Shown: one piece after another, positions 12,753 through 19,051 of the stretch
Layout: each line of letters starts with the position of its first letter
How positions within the stretch are numbered: the stretch's first letter is position 1
The notes under the pieces: generated by a model
What the model saw: the letters and a program-made list of their open reading frames with translations, nothing else
What the model was told of the DNA's origin: nothing
Database searches by the model: none
DNA from: a virus
Virus record (IMG/VR): IMGVR_UViG_3300007234_000116
Span: 1 to 22,477 of that record
Length of the DNA stretch: 22,477 bases
Strand: one strand, 5' to 3'
Made by a program: the position numbers and the translations under genes

Positions 12753-13015
12753 CCTTGAGCTTGACCTATAGCTGATTCTAATATAGATGATAATATCATA
12801 CCTACGTGATTTTGTAAACCAATATCTTCAGTAGTTAAAGTATCATCTGGTGTAGAAACAATATCAAAATTAAAAGTCATACTGTCTATGTCATCATTTA
12901 CTTTTAAAGCTCCGAACTGAAAAACTGTTTCAATGTAATCACCTGTTTTGATTCTGACATTCCAATGTTCAGCATCCTCAATAGGGATCAACTCATAATC
13001 TATGTTTTCTTTCAT
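12749..13015 (-). CDS. Small acidic protein upstream of gp41, unknown
   Basis: An 88-residue acidic protein. The middle (HWNVRIKTGDYIETVFQFGALKV, then MTFNFDIVSTPDD) looks beta-rich; the end (NHVGMILSSILESAIGQ) is a helix. It overlaps gp41 by four bases and the 67-aa gene by 23. In T4 the equivalent place between uvsX and 41 holds gene 40, a membrane-linked head-assembly factor, but this protein has no membrane segment and does not resemble gp40. Function unknown; co-expression with helicase and recombinase suggests replication or repair. Confidence 0.75.
   Translation of the reverse strand: MKENIDYELIPIEDAEHWNVRIKTGDYIETVFQFGALKVNDDIDSMTFNFDIVSTPDDTLTTEDIGLQNHVGMILSSILESAIGQAQG
12790..12818 (-). 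promoter_or_regulatory. Candidate internal promoter before gp41
   Basis: TTTACA (12818-12813), a 17-base spacer ending in TATGA, then TATTAT (12795-12790). It matches the window's promoter pattern, including the TGA before the -10 box. It lies within the 88-aa gene and would give gp41 and ThyX a separate start. Being inside a gene in AT-rich DNA, it could be chance. Confidence 0.45.
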
Positions 13016-13196
13016 CGCTGTCTAAACTCCACATTTCAGTAAAATCATTGGCAATAGGTATCTTGTGAGATGGATACCCATTGGTTTTTAAAAACTCATT
13101 AAAAGCTGGAGTTTTTGGATTTATATGTTCTGGCATCAAACGGGGAAATCCATATGCATGCCCATCCGGGGGATATATTACTTTATATTTTGTCAT
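12993..13196 (-). CDS. Small protein between uvsX and gp41, unknown
   Basis: A 67-residue protein with many prolines and aromatics: KYKVIYPPDGHAYGFPRLMP, NPKTPAFNEFLKTNGYPSHKIP, then DFTEMWSLDSDERKHRL. No family recognised. The ATG overlaps the uvsX stop (ATGA), and the end overlaps the 88-aa gene by 23 bases in another frame. Both overlaps argue for a real coupled gene despite its size. No membrane segment. Confidence 0.7.
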   Translation of the reverse strand: MTKYKVIYPPDGHAYGFPRLMPEHINPKTPAFNEFLKTNGYPSHKIPIANDFTEMWSLDSDERKHRL

Positions 13197-14239
13197 ACTT
13201 CCTCAACAATTTCGTCCATGTCCACCAAGGATTGGTGTCCTATACTATATTGTTTATTTAGGAAAGTTTTAAAATCTGTTTCAGCAAATATTGGGTCCCA
13301 GAAAGACTTACCAAGAGTTGTATCGTACCGAACTTTTGCTCCAATTTCACCAGTATCCTGATCAACTGTAGCATACCAGCCATTGGAAGGCTTAGTAACA
13401 TAACCGCCAGCAAGAGCACAATCGAGCAGCCCAGAGTAATTACGGACACCACCGTCCCAGGAAACAGTAATAGGAATCTTAGATTTTTCTTTAACATATC
13501 TGCTTTTCTCTACATTAATTACAAAATGATAACCTTGAATCTCAGTTCCCTTTTTATCTTGTTGGCGACCAATAATCCAAATATTATCTGCTGAATAATA
13601 GATACCAGTACCTCCACCAACAACATCTTTAGGAAATAGACCAATTTCTTTATACGTATGATTGACGGCCAATAATGGCACATCTTTCATAGTTAAATAT
13701 GGAGTAGTCATACGGAACAAGCCTTTGAGCGCTTTAGCCCGTGACATATCCGCCACAGATTTTTCATTCAAGGCGTCTTCCAATTCTTTCTTTGATGCAA
13801 GGTTACCAATAGAGTCAATCACAATAATTACGCGATCACCGCGTTCAATTTCTTCTAATTGACCCACCAAATCAAACTTTAACTCTTCAACGTTTGCAAT
13901 TGGTGTATGTAACACTCTTGCAGTATCAATACCAAATTGAGTAAAGTAAGATTGTGGTGAGCCAAACTCGGAATCATAAAATAGCATTACAGCATCTGGA
14001 TATTTTTTCAAATAAGCAGCTGCCATCAATAATGCAAATGATGTTTTAAAATGTTTAGATGGTCCAGCAAGCACAGTCATTCCTGGTGTAAGTCCACCAT
14101 CAACTGAACCAGATAGTGCTACATTAATCATTGGCACATCTGTTGGAACCATGTCTTTTTCTGTAAAGAACTTAGATTCAGATAAAACTTCGGTAGTTTT
14201 AATCTTACTGTTCTTTTTAAGTTTGTCCATAATTGACAT
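13193..14239 (-). CDS. uvsX: UvsX RecA-like recombinase
   Basis: The protein has 348 residues; T4 UvsX, at about 390, is longer. After a short N-terminal helix it has GGLTPGMTVLAGPSKHFKTS with Walker A at 59-66 (GPSKHFKT, matching T4's GPSKSFKS type), LFYDSEFGSPQSYFTQFGID, the Walker B strand DRVIIVIDSIGNLASKKE, the loop and glutamine-type switch region PLLAVNHTYKE, and VVGGGTGIYYSADNIWIIGRQ. It forms filaments on single-stranded DNA for strand exchange, replication restart and repair. It starts two bases after the 279-aa gene and overlaps the 67-aa gene by four. A candidate promoter at 15135-15163 could boost this part of the operon. Confidence 0.93.
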   Translation of the reverse strand: MSIMDKLKKNSKIKTTEVLSESKFFTEKDMVPTDVPMINVALSGSVDGGLTPGMTVLAGPSKHFKTSFALLMAAAYLKKYPDAVMLFYDSEFGSPQSYFTQFGIDTARVLHTPIANVEELKFDLVGQLEEIERGDRVIIVIDSIGNLASKKELEDALNEKSVADMSRAKALKGLFRMTTPYLTMKDVPLLAVNHTYKEIGLFPKDVVGGGTGIYYSADNIWIIGRQQDKKGTEIQGYHFVINVEKSRYVKEKSKIPITVSWDGGVRNYSGLLDCALAGGYVTKPSNGWYATVDQDTGEIGAKVRYDTTLGKSFWDPIFAETDFKTFLNKQYSIGHQSLVDMDEIVEEV

Positions 14240-14241
14240 TA

Positions 14242-15081
14242 TTAGTTTTCCTCATATGATATTTTGGGCTTTTCGAAATAAGAAAAATGCCTTTGATATT
14301 GATCTCTTCTATGTTTTTTAAATAGCGATTCGTCATAAATAAATTTTTTAAATTTATTCATAAAAGTAATATAAGCTAATGGCTCGCCACGTTTTAAAAC
14401 ATATTTAGCAGTAGGTAGATTTCTTGGGAAAGCCATAAAGAATGTTATTGGAACTATTTCTTTTGTCTTGATTCCAATGTGACCTGGAACAATTCTAAAA
14501 TCATATATTTTTTCCCATAAACAATCTTGATAGAAAACGCGATTGCCAACTTCTGAAGAAAAAATTAGTGGTGTATGTGCTTTTATAATCCAAAAATTTT
14601 TATCCAGTGGGCTCCCTTCAGTTTGGTTTGGAGCATGACCTGTGAAAGACATACAATCTAAATGCGATTTAAATCTTGGTCCATATTTTTCGTGAACTTC
14701 AATAAACAAATCACTAGGAGTTTTAATTAAAACACTATGAGTAAATTGATTTAATACAGCAGGGCATCCTTTCATTGTACGGAAAGTTGTATGTTGATCT
14801 AGTCTCTTGTCGAATAATGCGTTCCAATTATTGGGTTGATAAAACCAATTCATAAGTTTTTCATTTGAATTATTGCCAGGATGATGGCGCACTTCATCCA
14901 CAAGAGTTGGCATGTTTTTAAACCATTTTGGAATTGGTTTAACATCCAAAAAGTCGTCTAGTTGTAGAGACGTACCACTACCTCCTTGTGGCATCATCAG
15001 ATCCACTGCAGGATCCCATTGATGATCCCAACCCCAACGAATATTTTCGGTTTTAGGTTTCTTACTAAGAAAACTTAACAT
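14242..15081 (-). CDS. Unknown 279-aa protein (weak DUF6065 resemblance)
   Basis: The protein has 279 residues from the chosen start. The N-terminus is polar with NIRWGWDHQWDPA. The middle has GCPAVLNQFTHSVLIKTPSD, and the end VPITFFMAFPRNLP and LKRGEPLAYITFMNKFKKF, followed by a basic tail. The order CP, I-K-T-P-x-D, P-G-H and R-G-E-P-L-A recalls DUF6065, a cupin-like unknown family, but I am not sure. No catalytic motif is evident. It sits between Ugd and UvsX. The ATG at 15081 has GAGAG upstream; an ATG at 15102 lacks a site and would overlap ugd by 38 bases. It might belong with the sugar genes or with replication. Confidence 0.7.
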   Translation of the reverse strand: MLSFLSKKPKTENIRWGWDHQWDPAVDLMMPQGGSGTSLQLDDFLDVKPIPKWFKNMPTLVDEVRHHPGNNSNEKLMNWFYQPNNWNALFDKRLDQHTTFRTMKGCPAVLNQFTHSVLIKTPSDLFIEVHEKYGPRFKSHLDCMSFTGHAPNQTEGSPLDKNFWIIKAHTPLIFSSEVGNRVFYQDCLWEKIYDFRIVPGHIGIKTKEIVPITFFMAFPRNLPTAKYVLKRGEPLAYITFMNKFKKFIYDESLFKKHRRDQYQRHFSYFEKPKISYEEN

Positions 15082-15871
15082 TCTGCTCTCTTTCTCTTTC
15101 ATCTAAATCATATTGAGATCTGTATCCATTATTAATTCTAATACATTCTCCAATGATTGTAAACCCCTTATCATAATTAAATAGTGCTGAAGTATCTTTT
15201 GGGAAACATGCTCCACCATAACCTTGTTTACCATCAAACCCTGGAACTTTAGTGTGTGATTGACCAATGCGAGGATCTGACCCAATTACACGAGAAATTT
15301 TATTAAAGTTTACACCCTCTTTTTGAGCCAAGTCGTACAGTTGATTGAAAAATGTAACTTTCATAGATAAGAAATTATTGATACCATATTTAATTAAACT
15401 TGCTTCTTTATGGCTTACTTTGAATACTGGACACGGATTACACAGACTATAATTATCATATAGTTTTTCTACATAATCAATAGAAAACTCTGAACCACCT
15501 AAGATATGGAAAGGAGGATTTACAAAATCTTCTTTTGCAGATTTTTCAGTTAAAAATTCTGGATTATAAACAATGTGATTTGCGTCAGCATATAAATCAA
15601 AAAAATCTGGCGTAATAGTTGATTTGATAATAACAACCATTTTATCTTTTAATTTATTAACAACATCTCTTACTATAGAATAATTTACACGACCATCATC
15701 GCCCATTGGTGTAGGTACACAAACAAAAGCTGCACTATATTTTGTTTGGTCAATTTCATCTATTGTTGTTCCATATTTTGGATCAATAATAGTCTTTTCA
15801 ATGTCCGGATGTTGGAAACCATAATCCACAGCTTGTCCCACAAAACCATGACCAACGATTAAAATATTCAT
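15065..15871 (-). CDS. ugd: UDP-glucose 6-dehydrogenase, short form
   Basis: The protein has 268 residues, against about 390 for typical bacterial Ugd. It has the NAD-binding MNILIVGHGFVGQAV, the CVPTPMGDDG loop, IIKSTITP, YNPEFLTEKSA, HKEASLIKYGINNFLSMKVTFFNQ (Lys161 and Asn165, catalytic-type residues) and GYGGACFPKDTSAL with the catalytic Cys222. The normal C-terminal UDP-binding domain is missing; the protein ends just after the central helix. It should oxidise UDP-glucose to UDP-glucuronate, using two NAD, if the short form is active. That product is the substrate of the epimerase at 4928-5884. It overlaps its neighbours by four (ATGA) and 17 bases. Confidence 0.88.
   Translation of the reverse strand: MNILIVGHGFVGQAVDYGFQHPDIEKTIIDPKYGTTIDEIDQTKYSAAFVCVPTPMGDDGRVNYSIVRDVVNKLKDKMVVIIKSTITPDFFDLYADANHIVYNPEFLTEKSAKEDFVNPPFHILGGSEFSIDYVEKLYDNYSLCNPCPVFKVSHKEASLIKYGINNFLSMKVTFFNQLYDLAQKEGVNFNKISRVIGSDPRIGQSHTKVPGFDGKQGYGGACFPKDTSALFNYDKGFTIIGECIRINNGYRSQYDLDEREREQNVKFS
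15135..15163 (-). promoter_or_regulatory. Candidate internal promoter within ugd
   Basis: TTTACA (15163-15158), a 17-base spacer, then TAGAAT (15140-15135), the same boxes as the gp43 and modification-operon promoters. It would add transcription of the 279-aa gene and uvsX. It lies in coding sequence, so it could be chance. Confidence 0.45.
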
Positions 15872-16302
15872 TTTGTTTTCTCCGTTTCAAAAACGCGTTT
15901 ACGTAGATCAGATGTAGAAAATCTATGATCTCTTTTGTTGTAATAAATTTCAATATTGCGCTGTGAACAAATGTCACGTCCAGTAAATTTCATTGACTTA
16001 TATTCTTGGCCAATAATACGTAAATCTAAATCAAACATTTGTAAAATATCTTTTAAATCTTCTTCAGTTTGATATGGAATAATTTCATCAACATATTTTA
16101 CACTTTGCAATTGCAGCCAACGCTCAACCAATGTTTGAACGGGTGCATTTTTTTCTGCTCTATCTATAGATGGATCTACCTGTAAAGCACAAATCAAATA
16201 ATCACAATGATCTTTTGCTTCACGAAGCATTGCGCAATGGCCAGCGTGTAACAAATCAAATGTGGAAGCAGTTAAGCCGATAATTCTTTTAGAATTTTCC
16301 AT
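15868..16302 (-). CDS. Cytidylyltransferase-like nucleotidyltransferase
   Basis: The protein has 144 residues. It has STFDLLHAGHCAMLREAK with the nucleotide-binding H-x-G-H, then DYLICALQVDPSIDRAEKNAP, VERWLQLQSVKYVDEIIPY, LDLRIIGQEYKSMKFTGRD and, at the end, HRFSTSDLRKRV, matching the I-S-T-S/T region. This is the glycerol-3-phosphate cytidylyltransferase / RfaE C-domain type: transfer of CMP or AMP from a nucleotide to a phosphorylated alcohol or sugar. The substrate is not readable. The ATG at 16302 has GGAG upstream; a TTG at 16314 is an alternative. It overlaps phosphomannomutase by 31 bases and ugd by four, which suggests one sugar-nucleotide module. Confidence 0.85.
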   Translation of the reverse strand: MENSKRIIGLTASTFDLLHAGHCAMLREAKDHCDYLICALQVDPSIDRAEKNAPVQTLVERWLQLQSVKYVDEIIPYQTEEDLKDILQMFDLDLRIIGQEYKSMKFTGRDICSQRNIEIYYNKRDHRFSTSDLRKRVFETEKTK

Positions 16303-16976
16303 GTATGTCTCCAATCTTTAACCTGATGGACATGGTTTCCAGATCTAGCGACTGCCAAGCCGAGTTCATAATCATTTCCGCCATATTCCATCTTATCTCC
16401 AAAGAAGTATATAGCCCCATCGTGAGTGATAAAATCTTTTAAAATTTGAGATTTGTCTAAACCCTTTAGAGTAATATCAATTCCAGTTTCTCCTGCCACT
16501 TGAAAATTAAGATCGGGATATTTCTCTCTCATTTTTTCAGCTATGATTTCTCTTTCATTTTTATGCTCATCCCATTGCACATATAGAAATCTATTTTCAA
16601 GACTACAGTTTCTTCCTACAACGCTAAAGTTGACTAACCCCGGACGTTCATCAAAATGGTCACCATTCTTTGCATGAAATCTGGAATCATTCGCTTCTAT
16701 TGTTAGATCTTTTTTTACATTATCTGGCAATTGAAAGTAATTTGATCTAATATTTTTATCTTGTTTCCAAACATCATTACCAGAACAATTATATACTGTT
16801 TTAGCTAGATTGTAAATAACATCTCCCACTTGAGCCAAAGTTTTATCACGGTCAGATCCAGTTACAAGATACACATTATGGTGTGCTGAAAAGTTTTCAA
16901 ACCACTTTTCAAAATGTTTATTCATTAATTGTCTAGATGGAGTTAATGTGCCATCTACATCGAAAATATAATGCAT
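16272..16976 (-). CDS. Eukaryote-type phosphomannomutase (HAD family)
   Basis: The protein has 234 residues. The HAD motif I is YIFDVDGTLTPSRQ, with Asp6 as nucleophile and Asp8 as acid/base. Motif II is YLVTGSDRDK. The cap region has RPGLVNFSVVGRNCSLENR, typical of the PMM1/PMM2-type family, and the end has GLDKSQILK and FFGDKMEYGGNDYELG (motif IV, metal binding). These enzymes interconvert mannose-6-P and mannose-1-P, and often glucose-6-P and glucose-1-P. It may supply sugar-1-phosphate for nucleotide sugars. Placed between the cupin and cytidylyltransferase genes in a replication operon, which is unusual. The start is two bases after the cupin gene. Confidence 0.88.
   Translation of the reverse strand: MHYIFDVDGTLTPSRQLMNKHFEKWFENFSAHHNVYLVTGSDRDKTLAQVGDVIYNLAKTVYNCSGNDVWKQDKNIRSNYFQLPDNVKKDLTIEANDSRFHAKNGDHFDERPGLVNFSVVGRNCSLENRFLYVQWDEHKNEREIIAEKMREKYPDLNFQVAGETGIDITLKGLDKSQILKDFITHDGAIYFFGDKMEYGGNDYELGLAVARSGNHVHQVKDWRHTWKILKELSA
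16788..16816 (-). promoter_or_regulatory. Candidate internal promoter within phosphomannomutase gene
   Basis: TTTACA (16816-16811), a 17-base spacer, then a perfect TATAAT (16793-16788). It is the best -10 box of the set but lies inside a coding region. If used, it would drive the cytidylyltransferase-like gene, ugd and uvsX. Confidence 0.45.
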
Positions 16977-16978
16977 GG

Positions 16979-17377
16979 TTATTGATGTCCAATATCATAT
17001 GGTGCTATTGGGATGTTGGGTTCAGGTTTTATATTACCCATATGTCCTACAGTCTCTCTTACAATATCATTATGATTAAACTCAGCCCAATATAGTTCAT
17101 ATGCAACACCTGATTCGATACATTCAAATTGATGGTACAAACCTGGTTTTACTTTATGATATTCACCTATTTGAAGTTCGGTTACATCTACCAGATTATA
17201 GTCTTTTTGCCATGTACGAATAAGCATACGTCCAGACTCTACATAGAATCCATTCCATTTATAACGATGCATATGCTTAGAGCATACCCCACCTGCTTCC
17301 ATTTCAATACGATGAAATTCTAAAGCGCAATTTGCTTCAATTAATTCAGTTGTTCCCCACACTTTACCTGCTTTCAT
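16979..17377 (-). CDS. Cupin-domain protein (possible sugar-phosphate isomerase)
   Basis: A 132-residue single-cupin protein. Motif 1 is GGVCSKHMHRYKWNGFYVESG (two metal-type histidines and a downstream glutamate); motif 2 is VKPGLYHQFE with the last histidine. The layout resembles the C-terminal domain of mannose-6-phosphate isomerase/GDP-mannose pyrophosphorylase fusions or sugar epimerase-like cupins. As the neighbour of phosphomannomutase it could act on a hexose-6-phosphate, but a plain metal-binding or binding-only role is possible. The ATG overlaps the stop of the 51-aa gene (ATGA). Confidence 0.75.
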   Translation of the reverse strand: MKAGKVWGTTELIEANCALEFHRIEMEAGGVCSKHMHRYKWNGFYVESGRMLIRTWQKDYNLVDVTELQIGEYHKVKPGLYHQFECIESGVAYELYWAEFNHNDIVRETVGHMGNIKPEPNIPIAPYDIGHQ

Positions 17378-17529
17378 AATTTATTCTCCGTTAATTTTCT
17401 AATACGAATATATGCATTGTTCAATTGCTCTTGTAAATCTAGAACATTCTGTTTTAAAATTTCAATAGTTTCTGCCTGAGATATGATAATCTTTCTATTC
17501 TTCTCAGCTTCCATTTCATCTGGTAACAT
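17374..17529 (-). CDS. 51-aa helical/coiled-coil protein
   Basis: The ORF encodes MLPDEMEAEKNRKIIISQAE, then a heptad-like helix with I/L/V at regular spacing (TIEILKQNVLDLQEQLNNAY) and a basic end. An AAAGGA site lies eight bases before the ATG, and the stop overlaps the cupin start (ATGA). The gap between flanking genes is filled exactly, so it is probably real. It could be a dimerisation or adaptor peptide; no family recognised. Confidence 0.65.
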   Translation of the reverse strand: MLPDEMEAEKNRKIIISQAETIEILKQNVLDLQEQLNNAYIRIRKLTENKL

Positions 17530-17540
17530 TAGTTTTTCCT

Positions 17541-18119
17541 TTACAATAGTGGAAACAGTACATTATTATTAGCTACAATATAGTTAGGATCAAAAGTACA
17601 ATCAAAAGCAATAGTAATTCTTGATCCGGACCAAGGTTTCGTATTTATTACTTGATGTTTATAATCTGGACCGGCCGGACCAATATAAATGTTTCCAATT
17701 TCATTCTTTATTTGAAATTTTGGAGTATCAACTGTTTGGTCATAAAATGAAGTGATAGTATGCTTTGGTTCTATAGTAACATAACCATGAATATCCCAAT
17801 CATGTTGATGAGGCCCTAGATCAGTTCTAAGATCGCTATAAGTAGAATAATTTAACCAAGATTGAAACCACATTCTTTTGTCGTTTCCTACATAAGAACG
17901 TATTTCATTTCTAATTTCTTTAAATAAATCATACATATATTGATCAGTTGAAGACCATGAAAAGATATTATAATCCATATAGTTTCTTGTAGTACTATCC
18001 GACTTTCCATTATCTTCCAAATAATTTGTTAATGAGTATTTACATAACTCACATGCTTGAATAATATGTTTTTGATTATCCACAACAAAAGAAGATTTTT
18101 TTAACACATAGCTTTCCAT
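17541..18119 (-). CDS. 2OG-Fe(II) oxygenase family protein
   Basis: A 192-residue protein. The second half fits the phage-type 2-oxoglutarate/Fe(II) oxygenase group (PF13759-like): WFQSWLNYSTYSD, GPHQHDWDIHGYVTI with iron-ligand histidine and acid candidates, TSFYD, GNIYIGPAGPDYKHQVIN with the distal histidine, and WSGSRITIAFDC with the 2OG-binding arginine. These enzymes hydroxylate proteins, nucleic acid bases or small molecules; the substrate is unknown here. The ATG shares a base with the upstream stop (TAATG), GGAG precedes it, and the gene lies in the replication operon. A role in oxidising modified bases is possible but only inferred. Confidence 0.75.
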   Translation of the reverse strand: MESYVLKKSSFVVDNQKHIIQACELCKYSLTNYLEDNGKSDSTTRNYMDYNIFSWSSTDQYMYDLFKEIRNEIRSYVGNDKRMWFQSWLNYSTYSDLRTDLGPHQHDWDIHGYVTIEPKHTITSFYDQTVDTPKFQIKNEIGNIYIGPAGPDYKHQVINTKPWSGSRITIAFDCTFDPNYIVANNNVLFPLL

Positions 18120-19051
18120 TAAAAAACTCCATTTCTATACACATATTCTAAAGCATTGTTTGCTTCTTTTTCAATAGCACGATTTTCATACCAACGGCCA
18201 GTGTCATTATCAAAAGCACGGCATAAGTCTTCAATTTCTTTAGCTGTAATTGGATAACCTTTTTCTACAGCTCGACCAGCAACAGCAATCATAATTTGAT
18301 ACATTTTATGATACCAGCCCGTCTTATTTATCGTCATATAATCTGATGCTAGACTCTTTGGCCAAAATGGACAATCATGATAACTAGACCAGCTATAGTC
18401 TGTATTTTCTAGTGAGCTTTTACGATGTTCAATTATTTGCTTTCGCCATTCGTCTGGGAGACGGTCGAGAAAATTTCCGGAATCTCTTTTATCATCGTAT
18501 CTATGTCGAGCAAGTAACTCGTCCACATCAATAGGAACACCAGAATTGCTGAAAATAAAGTTAAAAGCACCACTGTAATTCGCAGGGACATAATACATTC
18601 TGCTGAGGTCTTTAGTTTGGCGATCTCCGATGCTGTCAAGTTCAGTGTTGAGTGCCCACCAAAAATGCTTGATTTCATCTTGGTGTATATTTCTATCAAG
18701 TCTAAATACAAGCCGGAACTTGGGTAGTTCTTCCAAACTAGAAGCAGTACTATAGCAAATGAAGTCCCATAGACCAAACTTATTGATAAGGGTATCATTT
18801 AGATCTCCTTCAGGTGTCCAATCATCAACGTCAACAGCACACCAACCTGCCCAAGCCAATACATTCTTGTTTGCCCTAGTTGTGCCAATGTTATAAACAG
18901 CCGGTGATATAAGTTCTGCATCAGTCTTACCTCCTAATGGTCGCTCAGATAGTTTATACAAAAACCTTGAAAACTTATCCCATGTTTCAAAGTCAAATCG
19001 CTTATCTGTTTTATTATCAAATCTACTAGTAAATACAGTCAAAGAATACAT
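18119..19051 (-). CDS. AEP primase/polymerase-like protein
   Basis: The protein has 310 residues from the chosen start. WAGWCAVDVDDW (about 67-78, with acidic residues 74 and 76), FICYSTASS (about 98-105) and KFRLVFRLDR (111-120) match the order hDhD, Y-S-T-x-S and R of archaeo-eukaryotic primase-like domains in phage primases. LSRMYYVPANYSG follows, as in several plasmid and phage primases, and a helical C-terminal region (about 225-310) resembles PriCT-like tails. It may prime DNA synthesis with gp43 and gp41. The ATG at 19051 shares a base with the gp43 stop (TAATG), and GGAGG lies upstream; an in-frame start at 19096 would sit within gp43. Motif matching is by eye. Confidence 0.6.
   Translation of the reverse strand: MYSLTVFTSRFDNKTDKRFDFETWDKFSRFLYKLSERPLGGKTDAELISPAVYNIGTTRANKNVLAWAGWCAVDVDDWTPEGDLNDTLINKFGLWDFICYSTASSLEELPKFRLVFRLDRNIHQDEIKHFWWALNTELDSIGDRQTKDLSRMYYVPANYSGAFNFIFSNSGVPIDVDELLARHRYDDKRDSGNFLDRLPDEWRKQIIEHRKSSLENTDYSWSSYHDCPFWPKSLASDYMTINKTGWYHKMYQIMIAVAGRAVEKGYPITAKEIEDLCRAFDNDTGRWYENRAIEKEANNALEYVYRNGVF

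Noticed and set aside
17407-17436. TTTACA with CATATA inside the 51-aa gene as another promoter
   Set aside because: The -10 box is poor and the spacing does not match the other promoters.
18433-18798. Minus-strand hydrophobic frame inside the primase-like gene
   Set aside because: A shifted frame of a gene with motif support; no upstream start signal.
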